Notes: a model not told the origin generated them from the sequence alone. 64,000 nucleotides of DNA from an uncultured Bacteroidales bacterium (GCA_944322585.1 CALUPB010000007.1:85691-149690); one strand, 5' to 3'. Shown: positions 47,375-58,263, counted from the stretch's first letter. Numbers and translations are program-made.

Positions 47375-49087
47375 ATGAAAAAGACAGCGATTACATTACT
47401 GCTTGTTGTGATGGGGGCAGGAGCGGAGGCGCAGACGATGTATGATGCGCTCCGATACAGCGAAAACAATTACGAGGGGACAGCCAGAACAATGGCGATG
47501 GGGAATGCATTCACTGCCTTGGGAGGCGATCTCGGTTCCGTTACGATAAACCCCGCAGGGTCGGCCGTAGCAAGATACTCACAGTTCACGATAACCCCGG
47601 GTGTAGCCATTTCGGTCAACTCCTCCGGCGGGACATCGCAGGATTATTTCCAGACAACATACAAAACCCCTATGGGGAAATTCTCCCTGCCGAACATAGG
47701 TTTTTCAGTGAATTTCGACACACACAGGACGTCAGGTATCAAAAACTGGGCACTCGGCTTCACCGTAAACAAGACCAATACCTATAATAATGACCTGTAC
47801 ACGCGTGGGCTGAATTCGACGACAACTTTCAGCGGGGCTCTCGCCACATTTGCCGCCGGCATCCTTGTGGACGATCTGATACTGACAGACTCATACGATC
47901 CTTATCCGGATTCCCGGATCCCGTACGACGTCATACTCGGATATGAGGCAGGCATAATACAGCCTCCCGGAGAAACGCAGATCGTTGACGGGAATGAAGT
48001 GCTGAAATATCCCGACACATATATCGGAGTCGCCGAGAACTACGACATCATCAACGAAGGTGATGCAGAAAATGAATTCATCAGTGCCGGACTTCCTGCC
48101 GACGCTTCCATAGAGCAGATCTACTCCAGAAGGATCCTCGGTGCGAAATACGATTATGTATTCAATTTCGGGGCGAATGTCTCCGACGTAGTCTATTTCG
48201 GGGCGAATCTCGGGATAACCTCCCTCAACTACAGTCAGGAATACTACATCCGGGAGATGTCCGGAGGAGACGCTTCCGACTACAGCATGTTCCAGACCAA
48301 ATTCAACTCATTGAGATACAACAACGTCTACAGTGCATCCGGGGTTGGAGTATACGGAAAATTCGGAATAATAGTCACTCCCGGGAACGGGCTGCGGTTA
48401 GGGGCTGCCATACAGACCCCGACAGCGATGAGCATACAGGAGAGATGGAGCGCTTCCGCCGAGATGACGACCTATGATGAGACATACGGCAACGGGGACG
48501 CGGAAACACCTGAATCAGAATACGAATACAACCTGACATCACCGTTCAGATTCAATGTAGGGGCCGCATATACTTTCGGAGACTTTGCAGTCATCAGTGC
48601 CGACTATGAGATGGCGAATTACGGGGGGATGTTCATCCACGAGGCCAATACCAATGACAACACCCAGTTCGAAACTCTGAACGAGGACATCCGCGACTTC
48701 ATGGGGGCACAGCACATGTTCAGGCTCGGAGCCGAGGTCAGACCGGCAAGCAGTTTCGCGATAAGGGCCGGATACGGACTCACTACCTCTCCGGAGAAAG
48801 TCGAGGATGAAGGCGGCCGGCTCGTATATCTGCAGAAACTGGCGGACAAACCAGGCAGGACCATGTCACACAGATTTTCATTCGGTCTCGGATACAGTTC
48901 TTCAGGCTCATTCTTCGCCGACCTCGCTCTTCAGGCCACAAGATATGCCGATGAATACATCTATCCGTACGACTATTACTATCTTGACGGAGAGAACGTA
49001 TTCATAGACCCTACGGTAAATACACCTGAAATCCTGAGCAGGAGGTGGCTGATAAACGTCGCGCTCACCCTCGGGTTCCGGTTCTGA
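47375..49087 (+). CDS. OmpP1/FadL-family outer-membrane transporter
   Basis: 570 residues with signal peptide (MKKTAITLLLVVMGAGAEAQ). The N-terminal hatch segment ARTMAMGNAFTALGGDLGSVTINPAG is the FadL/OmpP1 signature (NPA region). A beta-barrel follows with Asn/Tyr-rich strands, ending NVALTLGFRF. Proteins of this type pass hydrophobic compounds across the outer membrane; Bacteroidota copies are often labelled hemin receptors without proof. Cotranscribed with the Trp/Tyr-rich lipoprotein. Confidence 0.88.
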   Translation: MKKTAITLLLVVMGAGAEAQTMYDALRYSENNYEGTARTMAMGNAFTALGGDLGSVTINPAGSAVARYSQFTITPGVAISVNSSGGTSQDYFQTTYKTPMGKFSLPNIGFSVNFDTHRTSGIKNWALGFTVNKTNTYNNDLYTRGLNSTTTFSGALATFAAGILVDDLILTDSYDPYPDSRIPYDVILGYEAGIIQPPGETQIVDGNEVLKYPDTYIGVAENYDIINEGDAENEFISAGLPADASIEQIYSRRILGAKYDYVFNFGANVSDVVYFGANLGITSLNYSQEYYIREMSGGDASDYSMFQTKFNSLRYNNVYSASGVGVYGKFGIIVTPGNGLRLGAAIQTPTAMSIQERWSASAEMTTYDETYGNGDAETPESEYEYNLTSPFRFNVGAAYTFGDFAVISADYEMANYGGMFIHEANTNDNTQFETLNEDIRDFMGAQHMFRLGAEVRPASSFAIRAGYGLTTSPEKVEDEGGRLVYLQKLADKPGRTMSHRFSFGLGYSSSGSFFADLALQATRYADEYIYPYDYYYLDGENVFIDPTVNTPEILSRRWLINVALTLGFRF

Positions 49088-49169
49088 AGAGAAGCTGCTT
49101 CAAGGAAGTCGATGTGCACGCCACGGCAACAGGGCTGATCATACCGTACATGACAGCACGGGCATGGCT

Positions 49170-50018
49170 CTACCGGAGAAGAAGATAAGAAACGGCATCG
49201 GGTCCTTCGTTGAACAGCAGGTCCATTATTGAAAGGTTTTGAATGAAGCCGTATTTTCGGGAAAAGACCTGGAAATACGGTTTTTTCAATCTCAGACGTT
49301 CAAGGATGTCATCCGGACGTTTAGGGTGGATGGTTTCACGCAAATCACAGGCATCAAGGGCTTCATCATAGGGCAGACCGGACCATGTGCGGCCCGAGAC
49401 AGATGGGCGACCCGTAACTGAAGGAGTTTCAGCGTCCGGAAACAAACCGGTTCCGACAGAAGAGCCTGACGGAGGACAGATGCCGGAAGAAACCGTAAAC
49501 TCCGATGTAGGACGCAGCTCCACCGGCAGCCCTAGCTTGTCAAGGAAAAACCTTATGAGGGACATATTCAGTTCCCACAAGGTATCCGGCCTGCGGTCCA
49601 TGACGGCAAACAGTTCGTCCTGATAATATTCGAAGAATGCCGAGGTCCTGTATGCGGAAATGATTGCCCTCTTGTGCTGCAACAGCCACGGACGGGAATA
49701 ATCCACCCGTATCCCGGTAATCGGCAGGGCATGGGTGCCGTTCTCATGCACCACAGGGAACGACAGGGACTGGAGTCCGGAAGCGGAATAAAAATGACAT
49801 CTGTTGCGGTACGACTGTTTCTGATAGTTCTCGCAGGCCTCGATATATGCAAACGGCCCTGTTCCCGAGTCCCGCAGGGATGACGGCAGCCATGCAGGAC
49901 ATCTTCCTTCAGCAGATCCACCGCTCCGCACAGAAAAACTGCACCGTCCGACTGAAGCGGACAGTGCAGCGAAATATTGTATCGGCGGGAAATACGCCGT
50001 AGACAGCAGTATATGCAC
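49170..50018 (-). CDS. WbqC-family protein with extra inserts
   Basis: 282 residues, GTG start overlapping the lpxA stop by one base (TAGTG), so probably coupled. WbqC blocks are AYFPPIQYFAAL, YIEACENYQKQSYRNRCHFYSASGLQSLSFPV, DYSRPWLLQHKRAIISAYRTSAFFEYYQDEL, and PYFQVFSRKYGFIQNLSIMDLLFNEG. WbqC genes occur in O-antigen and lipid A neighbourhoods; the enzyme role is unproven. Inserts after AALSASVG (about 22-55) and after SEFTVSS (about 180-225, Gly/Ser/Pro-rich) interrupt the family sequence. Confidence 0.85.
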   Translation of the reverse strand: MHILLSTAYFPPIQYFAALSASVGRCSFSVRSGGSAEGRCPAWLPSSLRDSGTGPFAYIEACENYQKQSYRNRCHFYSASGLQSLSFPVVHENGTHALPITGIRVDYSRPWLLQHKRAIISAYRTSAFFEYYQDELFAVMDRRPDTLWELNMSLIRFFLDKLGLPVELRPTSEFTVSSGICPPSGSSVGTGLFPDAETPSVTGRPSVSGRTWSGLPYDEALDACDLRETIHPKRPDDILERLRLKKPYFQVFSRKYGFIQNLSIMDLLFNEGPDAVSYLLLR

Positions 50019-50830
50019 TATTCTATTTCCCCTTTTGCATTGAGGTTATTGCCTTTGACGATACCTCTCCTGGAATTCCTGATAAAATCCAGAATAGTAT
50101 CCCTTTCCTCGCTCTGCGGGAACCCGGCGGCTACCTTGGCGCATGCATCGGTTACATTCAGTCCGCTTGCATAGATGATATCGTACATATCCTTGATATT
50201 ACGTATCTGGTCGGACGTGAAGCCGCGACGGCGCAGGCCTACGATATTCACTCCTGCATATGATATCGGATCCCTGCCGCAGAGTATGTAAGGAGGGATG
50301 TCCTTGTTGATCTTGGAACCTCCGCCTACCATTGCATGCTTGCCTATCTTCGAGAACTGGTGGGCCATCGTCCCTCCTCCGAGGATAGCCCAGTCATCCA
50401 CATCGGTTTCGCCTGCAATGCCGACATAACTTACGAGAATGCAGTGCTCCCCTACCGTACAGTCGTGTGCCACATGGGTATATGACATGAGCAGGGTATT
50501 GCTTCCTATCTTCGTGACCCCTTTCCCGCTTGCCTTCGTGCCTCTGTTGATAGTGGCACATTCACGGATATTCACATTGTCGCCTATCTCGACATATGTG
50601 ATCTCCCCTTCGAATTTGAGGTCCTGAGGGATAGCTCCTATCACAGCACCCGGGAAGACATTGCAGTTCTTTCCCATCTTCACATAGTTGAAGACCGTCG
50701 CATGGGGAAATATATGGCAGCCGTCACCTATCTCCACGAATTCATCAATATAGGCATACGGGCCTATTTCTACATTGTCTCCGATCTTTGCGTCCGGATG
50801 TACTGTTGCAAGTGGATGGATCTTGTTCAT
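50018..50830 (-). CDS. lpxA: UDP-N-acetylglucosamine O-acyltransferase
   Basis: 270 residues. A left-handed beta-helix of hexapeptide repeats (IHPLATVHPDAKIGDNVEIGPYAYIDEFVEIG) is followed by the LpxA helical tail (GLRRRGFTSDQIRNIKDMYDIIYASGLN). The catalytic His lies in MSYTHVAHDC. It is the first step of lipid A synthesis, adding a 3-hydroxyacyl chain from ACP to UDP-GlcNAc. It lies 10 nt downstream of lpxC. Confidence 0.96.
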   Translation of the reverse strand: MNKIHPLATVHPDAKIGDNVEIGPYAYIDEFVEIGDGCHIFPHATVFNYVKMGKNCNVFPGAVIGAIPQDLKFEGEITYVEIGDNVNIRECATINRGTKASGKGVTKIGSNTLLMSYTHVAHDCTVGEHCILVSYVGIAGETDVDDWAILGGGTMAHQFSKIGKHAMVGGGSKINKDIPPYILCGRDPISYAGVNIVGLRRRGFTSDQIRNIKDMYDIIYASGLNVTDACAKVAAGFPQSEERDTILDFIRNSRRGIVKGNNLNAKGEIE

Positions 50831-50840
50831 AATCTTTAGG

Positions 50841-51749
50841 TTATTTATACAGCGAACGGATCTGCCGCGCTGCGGTTGTATTTATTGAATGACCTGACTT
50901 GTATGCAGTAACCTTAGCCTTCAGAAAACCTCCGGCAAGTCTGAGGTCTCCGATCAGGTCAAGCAGTTTGTGCCTTGCGCACTCGTTCGGGAAACGGAGC
51001 CGGACATTCGTAAGATATCCTTTGTCTGAAATCTTCAGCTTCGGCACATTGAAAAGTTTCGACATGTGTTCTATCTGCTCGTCCGAAACCGGATGCTCGA
51101 CTATTACGATAGCATTGTCGAGGTCTCCTCCCTTTACAAGATTATTCTTGAAAAGATATTCTATCTCATGGAAAAACACGAATGTACGGCAGATGCCTAT
51201 CTCCTCGGCATAGACTATTCCCGGATCCCAGCAGGCCGTCTGTATACCGAGAACCCTGGAATCGAAATCTATCGTAAGGTCATACCGGGGGGTATCGGAC
51301 GGTTCTATGCGCAGATAGGCTCCGGTATCCTCCCGCTTGATCTCTATCGGTTCCGTAATCTCCACATATCTGCGAGGTGCATCCTGCACCTGCATCCCGT
51401 CCTTCCATATCGCATCTATGTAAGGCTTTGCACTGCCGTCAAGTATAGGCACTTCCACATTGTCGATCTCTATCCTGGCATTATCGGCTCCCATCCCTGT
51501 CAGTGCGGAAAGAAGATGCTCTATAGTCCCCACCGTCACGTCGCCTTCGGTGATGGTAGTGCTTCTTGCCGTACATGAAACATTCTCCGCCAAAGCCCTG
51601 ACTTCGGCATCTTCACCGATGTCCGTTCTGACGAAACGTATACCGTAATCAACCGGTGCCGGCTTTATCCTGATCCGTGCCACCTTGCCCGTGTGCAGGC
51701 CCTTGCCTTCGAATATGTACTCCTTCCTGAGTGTCTGTTGCTGCATCAT
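50841..51749 (-). CDS. lpxC: UDP-3-O-acyl-GlcNAc deacetylase, unfused
   Basis: 302 residues. LpxC motifs are GKGLHTGK, TIEHLLSALTGMGADNARIEIDNVEVPILDGS and, for zinc, the EH of the first motif with HKLLDLIGDL (His and Asp near the end). It ends at SGHSINTTAARQIRSL, the end of the second LpxC domain. Many Bacteroidota carry a ~460-residue LpxC-FabZ fusion; here the ORF stops without FabZ and lpxA follows after 10 nt. It commits UDP-GlcNAc to lipid A. Confidence 0.94.
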   Translation of the reverse strand: MMQQQTLRKEYIFEGKGLHTGKVARIRIKPAPVDYGIRFVRTDIGEDAEVRALAENVSCTARSTTITEGDVTVGTIEHLLSALTGMGADNARIEIDNVEVPILDGSAKPYIDAIWKDGMQVQDAPRRYVEITEPIEIKREDTGAYLRIEPSDTPRYDLTIDFDSRVLGIQTACWDPGIVYAEEIGICRTFVFFHEIEYLFKNNLVKGGDLDNAIVIVEHPVSDEQIEHMSKLFNVPKLKISDKGYLTNVRLRFPNECARHKLLDLIGDLRLAGGFLKAKVTAYKSGHSINTTAARQIRSLYK

Positions 51750-51795
51750 TCTATAAATCAGTCATAAAACGGGGCGCAAAGATAAATAAAAATTT

Positions 51796-52785
51796 TTATT
51801 TTCTTCCCTGCTGTTTAAAAATAGTGTATGCCCTCAGGAATTCTTTCCATGGAATGGCAGGAGTTCCCATATATGCCTTGCCTTCCTCCTTCACATTGCT
51901 GAGGAGTCCCGCCTGCGCCGAGAATGATGTATGGTCCGCAATTGTGAGATGGCCTGCTATGCCGACCTGGCCGCCGAGCATGCAATACTTTCCTATCTTC
52001 GTCGAGCCTGCAATCCCTGTCTGGGCTGCCATCACGGTATGCTCGCCTATCTCCACATTATGTGCAATCTGGCAGAGGTTGTCTATCTTGACTCCCTTAT
52101 GGATGACGGTGGACTCGGTCTGGGACCTGTCAATTGTGGTATTGGCACCTATCTCCACATCATCCTCTATGATGACATTGCCGGTATGCTCTATCTTCTT
52201 GTAAGTACCGTCAGGAAGCGGTGCGAACCCGAACCCGTCCGCACCTATGACTGCATTGGCGTGTATTATCACATTGTCGCCTATCACCATGCCACCATAT
52301 ATCCGCACTCCGGGATAGATGATGCAGTGGGCGCCGATCTTCACATTGTCACCTATATATACATGCTCATATATTTTCGTGAAATCCCCGACCGAGGTAT
52401 TCCTTCCCACATAGGCAAAGTCGCCCACATACACCTTCCTTCCGAATTTCGTGGAGAAATGATATCTCGCATGGAAACCGCGGTGTCTCCTGTATGAACG
52501 TCTCCTTGCCGTAACATAGTCGAGCAGAGTCGCTATGGCCGTATAGGCGTTGTCCACCCTGATCATGGTGGCCGCCACCTTTCTCTGAGGCTCGAACGTT
52601 CTGTTGACCAGGATTATGCTCGCCTGACAGTCATAGACATAATGTTCATATTTAGGATTGGCCAGAAAGCAGACCGTTCCCGGCTTGCCGTGTTCTATCC
52701 TTGCGAAATTCGAGACGGCCGCTTCCGGATCCCCCTCCACTGTCCCTTTCAGTATCTCTGCAAGTTCTTTTGCCTTAAATTCCAT
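51796..52785 (-). CDS. lpxD: UDP-3-O-acylglucosamine N-acyltransferase
   Basis: 329 residues. The N-terminal uridine-binding domain is [21 protein letters not shown]...[18 protein letters not shown]. The hexapeptide beta-helix has [40 protein letters not shown], and the catalytic His is in [23 protein letters not shown]. It adds the second hydroxyacyl chain in lipid A synthesis. It leads the minus-strand operon lpxD-lpxC-lpxA-wbqC. Confidence 0.96.
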   Translation of the reverse strand: MEFKAKELAEILKGTVEGDPEAAVSNFARIEHGKPGTVCFLANPKYEHYVYDCQASIILVNRTFEPQRKVAATMIRVDNAYTAIATLLDYVTARRRSYRRHRGFHARYHFSTKFGRKVYVGDFAYVGRNTSVGDFTKIYEHVYIGDNVKIGAHCIIYPGVRIYGGMVIGDNVIIHANAVIGADGFGFAPLPDGTYKKIEHTGNVIIEDDVEIGANTTIDRSQTESTVIHKGVKIDNLCQIAHNVEIGEHTVMAAQTGIAGSTKIGKYCMLGGQVGIAGHLTIADHTSFSAQAGLLSNVKEEGKAYMGTPAIPWKEFLRAYTIFKQQGRK

Positions 52786-52812
52786 AGGCGTAGCAGTTTA
52801 TTGAGTTCAAAT

Positions 52813-52843
52813 TTTGTGTTTTAGTAAATTTGTTATACCTTTG
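52813..52843 (+). promoter_or_regulatory. Consensus promoter of rimP-nusA-infB
   Basis: TTTG (52813-52816), exactly 19 nt, TACCTTTG (52836-52843): a perfect Bacteroidota promoter in the divergent region with lpxD. The leader before rimP is about 60 nt. Confidence 0.75.
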
Positions 52844-52907
52844 CCGCGTGAGTTAGATTACAGGGGTCAGGAAAGACCCCTTTTTTATTGCAACACAACC
52901 GACGGTC

Positions 52908-53375
52908 ATGGGTATTTCAGAGATAAGAGATGCAATGGAGAGTGCAATCGTTGCACGAGGTTGCTTCATTGTGGACATAAAAATATCAAAAGATAACGAA
53001 ATCGTGCTTACAATCGAGTCTGAAGCCGGTTCCGTGACCCTTGACGACTGCGTGGAACTGAGCCGGATTTTCGAAGAGAAGTTCGACAGGAACGTAATGG
53101 ATTACGAGCTGACAGTGACCTCAGCAGGGCTTGACCAGCCGTTCAAGGTGCCGGAACAGTACAGGAAGGCTGTCGGTTCGATGGTGGAGGTTTCCCTCAA
53201 GGGAGGAAGAAGGATTGTCGCAATGCTTGAAAGCGCCGATGCTGATGCGATAACCTTGAAATACACTGTAATGGAAAAGACGGACGGCAGCAAGAAGAAG
53301 ACTGCGGTGGAGCACACGGACTCTTTCCCGTTCGACGGGATCAATGCCGTAAAGCCATATATCGACTTCCGGTAA
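52908..53375 (+). CDS. rimP: Ribosome maturation factor RimP
   Basis: 155 residues, normal length. The RimP N-domain shows GCFIVDIKISKDNEIVLTIESEAGSVTLDDCVELSRIFEEKFDR and MDYELTVTSAGLDQPFK. The C-terminal SH3-like domain is RRIVAMLESADADAITLKY. It helps assemble the 30S subunit. It is first gene of the classic rimP-nusA-infB cluster. Confidence 0.95.
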   Translation: MGISEIRDAMESAIVARGCFIVDIKISKDNEIVLTIESEAGSVTLDDCVELSRIFEEKFDRNVMDYELTVTSAGLDQPFKVPEQYRKAVGSMVEVSLKGGRRIVAMLESADADAITLKYTVMEKTDGSKKKTAVEHTDSFPFDGINAVKPYIDFR

Positions 53376-53456
53376 CAGCCGTATGATACAAAGCGGACCT
53401 CCGGAAAGGATTGTCCGGATACAATTATAAAATAAATAAAAAGACATAAATCAAAA

Positions 53457-54689
53457 ATGGAGAAGACAGAACTTAAGGACGCTTTTTCAGAGTTCAAGAA
53501 TCTGAAGAACATCGACAGAGCCACAATGATGGGTGTACTGGAGGATGTGTTCCGTACCCAGCTTGCCAAGACATACGGTTCGGCTGACAATTTCGACATA
53601 ATCATCAACATAGACAAGGGTGACTGCGAAATTTACTGGAACCGCGAGGTAGTGGAACACGTGGAAGATCCGAATACCCAGATTGCACTGTCTGAAGTCA
53701 ACAGCGAGGATGACGAGTATGAAATCGGAGAGACATACGCCACCAAAGTGGACATGAAAAGTTTCGGCCGCCGCGGTATCCTCAATGTACGGCAGAATCT
53801 TCAGGGAAGGATAATGGACATCGAGAAAGCCAATCTGTACAACAAATACAGCGGGATGATAGGAGAACTGTTCACCGGAGAGGTCTACCAGACATGGTCC
53901 AAGGAAGCCCTTATCCTTGACGAGGACGGCAACGAACTGCGGCTTCCGAAGTCGGAACAGATTCCCGGAGAGCATTTCAAGAAGAACGATACGGTCAAGG
54001 CGATCATCAAGAGCGTGGAGATGAAGAACAACACCACTCCGTATATCGTCCTTTCAAGGACTTCCAACGAATTCCTCGAAAAACTTTTCGAGCAGGAGGT
54101 ACCGGAAATATATGACGGCCTCATAACAATCAAGAAAGTAGTGAGAGTACCGGGAGAACGGGCAAAGGTGGCAGTAGAATCCTATGATGACAGGATCGAC
54201 CCGATCGGAGCCTGCATCGGAGTGAAAGGTTCGCGTATCATCGGCATAGTAAGGGAGCTGCGCAACGAGAACATTGACGTGCTCCAGTGGACAGGTAATA
54301 CACAGCTGCTCATACAGAGGGCATTGAGCCCTGCCAAGATATCATCTATCGTGATAGGCGGTGAAGACGAAAAGATAAGGGTGTACATGCATCCTGACGA
54401 GGTGAAGAAAGGCATCGGCAAGGGAGGATGCAATATCAGGCTCGCAAGCATGCTTGTAGGCAAAGAGATAGAAGTATGGAGGGAGCAGGATGACGAAGAG
54501 GATGTGCTGTTGACTGAATTCAGCAATGAAATAGATCCGTGGATTATCGAAAGGCTGCAGTCAATCGGATGCGACACAGCCAAGAGCGTCCTCGCATGCA
54601 CCCAGGAGGATATAGCCGAAAGGGCCGATCTCGAGGACGAGACTGTAGCCGAGATATTCAGAATACTCAGCGCAGAATTTGAAGACTAA
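53457..54689 (+). CDS. nusA: Transcription termination/antitermination factor NusA
   Basis: 410 residues. It has the N-terminal RNA-polymerase-binding domain, an S1 domain (about 130-200; [18 protein letters not shown]), and two KH domains with [21 protein letters not shown] and [22 protein letters not shown] short acidic tail ([20 protein letters not shown]) replaces the proteobacterial C-terminal repeats. It works on RNA polymerase pausing and termination. Confidence 0.96.
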   Translation: MEKTELKDAFSEFKNLKNIDRATMMGVLEDVFRTQLAKTYGSADNFDIIINIDKGDCEIYWNREVVEHVEDPNTQIALSEVNSEDDEYEIGETYATKVDMKSFGRRGILNVRQNLQGRIMDIEKANLYNKYSGMIGELFTGEVYQTWSKEALILDEDGNELRLPKSEQIPGEHFKKNDTVKAIIKSVEMKNNTTPYIVLSRTSNEFLEKLFEQEVPEIYDGLITIKKVVRVPGERAKVAVESYDDRIDPIGACIGVKGSRIIGIVRELRNENIDVLQWTGNTQLLIQRALSPAKISSIVIGGEDEKIRVYMHPDEVKKGIGKGGCNIRLASMLVGKEIEVWREQDDEEDVLLTEFSNEIDPWIIERLQSIGCDTAKSVLACTQEDIAERADLEDETVAEIFRILSAEFED

Positions 54690-54703
54690 TTTATTTGACA
54701 CAT

Positions 54704-57556
54704 ATGGCAGAAATCAGATTAAGCAAGATTACAAGACAATTCAACATCGGGCTGTCGACCTTGGTGGACTTTCTTGCCGGGAAGGGAGTGACGGTGGACA
54801 TGAATCCGAATGCAAAGATTTCGGACGAATATCTGCCGGCCATTGAGGCAAAGTTCGGTGAAGAGCAGAAACTGAAACAGGACTCGGAGAAAGTGGCCAT
54901 CAAGCTCAAGGAAATAATCGAGCGCGGTTCACGCAAGAGGGGCCAGAGCGGCGAAGAGGAGGAAGAGCCTGTGCAGGAAATAATAATAAAGAGTACGAGC
55001 ATAGCACCTGAGGCTTCTGCCCCTAAGGTGGAGACTCCGGCCGTACAGGAACCGGCTCCGGAACCTATACCTGAAGAAAAACCTGTTGAAGAACCGCAAC
55101 CGGCCCGGGAAACTTTCCAGTCTGAGACGAAAATAGAAATCGCACAGCCTAAGGTGGTGGACAGGATAGACCTTTCCCAGTTCGAAAGGCACCACAGGAA
55201 AGAAGAGAAAAAACACGAACCGGAGCAGGAAAAAGCAGTACCGGAAGTACCTGTACAGAAAGCTGTTGCCACTGATCCTGAAAAGGAATCCGTGCCGGCA
55301 GCCACGGCCGGGAATATAGGTACGGCAGAGGTGAAGGAAGAGGCTGAAGAGAAGAAAGAGATAAAGGAAGTCCGGATCGAAGTGGAAAAACTGGCCGGGC
55401 CGAAAGTCGTGGACAAGATAGATCTTTCAAAATTCGAGACCCGGCGCAGCGGCAAGAAAAGAGAAAGGATATCCAAGGGCGGAAGCCAGAAAGTCGATGT
55501 GTCCAAGGTGCAGGCAGACAATGAAGGAGGACGCAAGGACAAGAAGAAGGAAGGGCCGAAGAAAGACCGTGAAGACAGGAAGAACCGCCGGAACAAGGGG
55601 AATGACCGTTTCAAGCCGGCAATGACGGAGGCTGAGACCGAAGAAATGCAGAAGGAAATCCAGAAGCAGATCAAGGAGACTTACGCCCGTATGAACGAAA
55701 GCAAGGGGAAGAACAATTTCGGAGCCAAACACAGAAAGGAAAAAAGAGAGCTCGCTTCCCAGAAGATGCAGGAGGAAATGGAACTCCAGGAAATGGAGAA
55801 AAAAGTCCTGAAGGTCACGGAATTCGTGACTGTCAACGACCTTGCCACTCTGATGAACATACCTGTAACCCAGGTAATCGGAGCCTGCATGAATCTCGGA
55901 CTTATGGTGTCCATCAACCAGAGGCTCGATGCGGAAGCGCTGGTGCTCGTGGCTGAAGAGTTCGGGTACGAAATCGAATTCGTCACCGCCGAGATGAACG
56001 AGGCCATCGCCCAGGAGAACGAGGCCGAGGATGACGGGAACCTTGTACCGAGACCGCCTGTAGTAACCGTAATGGGACATGTAGACCACGGCAAGACTTC
56101 CCTGCTCGACTATATAAGGAAGTCCAATGTCATTGCAGGTGAGGCCGGAGGGATAACCCAGCACATAGGGGCATACAATGTCATCCTTTCCGACGGACAG
56201 AGGATCACATTCCTCGACACTCCTGGCCATGAAGCCTTCACGGCAATGCGTGCCAGGGGAGCCAAGATGACCGACATAGCCATAATCATAGTCGCAGCCG
56301 ACGATGCAATAATGCCGCAGACCATCGAGGCAATCAATCACGCACAGGCTGCAGGTGTACCTATGATATTTGCCATAAACAAGATAGACAAGCCGGGGGC
56401 CAATCCGGACAGGATACGCGAACAGCTCGCCAATATGAATATCCTTGTCGAAGAATGGGGCGGGAAATACCAGTGTCAGGAAATTTCAGCCAAGCAGGGG
56501 ACCAATGTGGACAAGCTTCTCGACAAAGTGCTTCTTGAAGCCGAACTGCTGGATCTCAAGGCCAATCCTCACCGCAGGGCTACCGGAGCCATCATCGAAT
56601 CCTCATTGGACAAGGGACGCGGTTATCTTGCCACCATACTTGTGCAGAACGGTACTCTGAACATAGGCGACGTGATGCTGAGCGGATGCTATACGGGAAG
56701 GGTAAAGGCCATGTTCAATGAACGCGGACAGAAAGTGACAGAAGCAGGGCCGTCAACCCCGGTATCAGTGCTCGGTCTCAACGGAGCGCCGACCGCCGGA
56801 GAGAAATTCAATGTCATGGCTGACGAGAAGGAAGCAAAGGAAATCGCGAACAGGAGAGAGCAGCTCATCCGCATCCAGGGCATAAAGACACAGAAACACA
56901 TGACCCTCGAAGAGATCGGCCGCCGCATAGCAATAGGTAACTTCAAGGAACTCAATATCATTGTCAAAGGCGATGTGGACGGTTCCATTGAGGCCCTTTC
57001 CGATTCGCTCCTCAAGCTGTCGACTGAAGAAGTCAGGGTAAATGTCATCCACAAGGCTGTCGGCGCCATATCGGAGTCCGACGTACTGCTTGCCGCAGCA
57101 TCGGATGCCATCATCATCGGCTTCCAGGTACGGCCTTCTGCCAATGCAAGGAGACTTGCCGAAAAGGAACAGATAGAGATAAGGCTCTACTCCGTCATCT
57201 ATGATGCCATCAATGAAGTCAAGAGCGGTATAGAGGGTATGCTCGCACCGGAAGAGAAAGAAGAAGTCACAGCCACCGCTGAAGTGCAGGAAACCTTCAA
57301 GATATCCAAAGTGGGAACCATCGCCGGATGTATCGTCAGGGAAGGCAAGCTCATCAGGACATCCAAGGTGCGCGTAATCCGCGACGGCATTGTGGTCTAC
57401 ACCGGAGAGCTCGGTTCGCTGAGACGTTTCAAGGATGATGTCAAGGAAGTGACGACAGGCATGGACTGCGGCCTCAACATCGCAGGATACAACGATGTCA
57501 AGGTCGGGGATGTCATCGAGGCGTACAATATTGTCGAAGTCAAGAGAACCCTTTAA
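54704..57556 (+). CDS. infB: Translation initiation factor IF-2
   Basis: 950 residues from [16 protein letters not shown]; an in-frame TTG 9 nt earlier is less likely. It has an IF2 N-domain (about 1-70) and a long charged, low-complexity linker (70-370) containing two copies of a PKVVDxIDLSxFE motif. The GTPase domain has [20 protein letters not shown] and NKID (from about 445), and C-terminal beta-barrel domains complete it. It places initiator tRNA on the 30S subunit. Third gene of the rimP operon, 14 nt after nusA. Confidence 0.96.
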   Translation: MAEIRLSKITRQFNIGLSTLVDFLAGKGVTVDMNPNAKISDEYLPAIEAKFGEEQKLKQDSEKVAIKLKEIIERGSRKRGQSGEEEEEPVQEIIIKSTSIAPEASAPKVETPAVQEPAPEPIPEEKPVEEPQPARETFQSETKIEIAQPKVVDRIDLSQFERHHRKEEKKHEPEQEKAVPEVPVQKAVATDPEKESVPAATAGNIGTAEVKEEAEEKKEIKEVRIEVEKLAGPKVVDKIDLSKFETRRSGKKRERISKGGSQKVDVSKVQADNEGGRKDKKKEGPKKDREDRKNRRNKGNDRFKPAMTEAETEEMQKEIQKQIKETYARMNESKGKNNFGAKHRKEKRELASQKMQEEMELQEMEKKVLKVTEFVTVNDLATLMNIPVTQVIGACMNLGLMVSINQRLDAEALVLVAEEFGYEIEFVTAEMNEAIAQENEAEDDGNLVPRPPVVTVMGHVDHGKTSLLDYIRKSNVIAGEAGGITQHIGAYNVILSDGQRITFLDTPGHEAFTAMRARGAKMTDIAIIIVAADDAIMPQTIEAINHAQAAGVPMIFAINKIDKPGANPDRIREQLANMNILVEEWGGKYQCQEISAKQGTNVDKLLDKVLLEAELLDLKANPHRRATGAIIESSLDKGRGYLATILVQNGTLNIGDVMLSGCYTGRVKAMFNERGQKVTEAGPSTPVSVLGLNGAPTAGEKFNVMADEKEAKEIANRREQLIRIQGIKTQKHMTLEEIGRRIAIGNFKELNIIVKGDVDGSIEALSDSLLKLSTEEVRVNVIHKAVGAISESDVLLAAASDAIIIGFQVRPSANARRLAEKEQIEIRLYSVIYDAINEVKSGIEGMLAPEEKEEVTATAEVQETFKISKVGTIAGCIVREGKLIRTSKVRVIRDGIVVYTGELGSLRRFKDDVKEVTTGMDCGLNIAGYNDVKVGDVIEAYNIVEVKRTL

Positions 57557-57574
57557 GAAGCTAAATAGAATTGT

Positions 57575-58150
57575 ATGAAAGGTGTTTATGTTTTCTTTGC
57601 AGACGGCTTCGAGGAGACCGAAGCCCTGACAACCGTTGACATGCTGCTCCGAGGCGGAGTCGACGTCAAGACCGTGTCCATCTATGACCACAACTCTGTA
57701 CGCAGTGCTCATAAGATCCATCTGATGACAGAGTTGGATTTCAACGAATTCCTTGACACCGTCCAGCTTGACGGGACCACAGACAAGGACTTCATGGTAT
57801 TCCCGGGCGGTATTCCCGGCGCCACCAATCTGGCAGCCAACAGGATGCTCATGGATCTGATGGTAAAGCACTATCAGGACGGAGGAAGCATTGCGGCCAT
57901 CTGCGCTTCTCCGAGCGTGGTGCTCAGCCTTCTTCCCGGCATCGAAGGGAAGACGATGACCTGTTATGACGGTTTCGAACATGCCCTCATAGAAAAAGGG
58001 GTGAAACACTCCAAGGACGGAGTCGTGACCGACGGGAGGATCATTACCGGTCGCGGTGCCGGACACACGGTAGCATTCGGACTTGCCATCGTGGCACATA
58101 TCTACGGTCAGGCTACAGCCGACACTGTCGCAAAAAGCATCATGCTTTAG
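57575..58150 (+). CDS. DJ-1/PfpI-family protein (YajL/ThiJ-like)
   Basis: 191 residues. The DJ-1 fold shows MKGVYVFFADGFEETEALTTVDMLLRGGVDV with the conserved Glu (about residue 14) and the nucleophile-elbow Cys in AAICASP (about 110), then GRIITGRGAGHTVAFGLAIV. Family members include protein deglycase or chaperone-like stress proteins; older notes link it to thiamine synthesis without proof. It lies 18 nt after infB, probably on the same transcript. Confidence 0.88.
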   Translation: MKGVYVFFADGFEETEALTTVDMLLRGGVDVKTVSIYDHNSVRSAHKIHLMTELDFNEFLDTVQLDGTTDKDFMVFPGGIPGATNLAANRMLMDLMVKHYQDGGSIAAICASPSVVLSLLPGIEGKTMTCYDGFEHALIEKGVKHSKDGVVTDGRIITGRGAGHTVAFGLAIVAHIYGQATADTVAKSIML

Positions 58151-58180
58151 AAGCTGTTCTGAATTTAAGAACAGCTTCTA
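58148..58180. terminator. Perfect 13-bp hairpin ending the infB operon; copy of a dispersed repeat arm
   Basis: The arms (58148-58160 and 58168-58180, AGAAGCTGTTCT-type) are perfectly complementary around a 7-nt loop. The left arm includes the DJ-1 TAG stop. No U-run follows. The same arm sequence recurs at 58712 and 58788, so it may be a mobile repeat serving as terminator. Confidence 0.65.
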
Positions 58181-58263
58181 AAACGACATACGACAATAGA
58201 GGTCAGCTCAAAAGGGCAGGACTCCCGACGAGACATTGAAGGTTTCCGATTTTATTTGCAGCT

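Noticed and set aside
56765-58099. 444-codon minus-strand frame across infB and the DJ-1 gene
   Set aside because: Antisense to two certain genes; His/Asp-rich composition is typical of a shadow frame.
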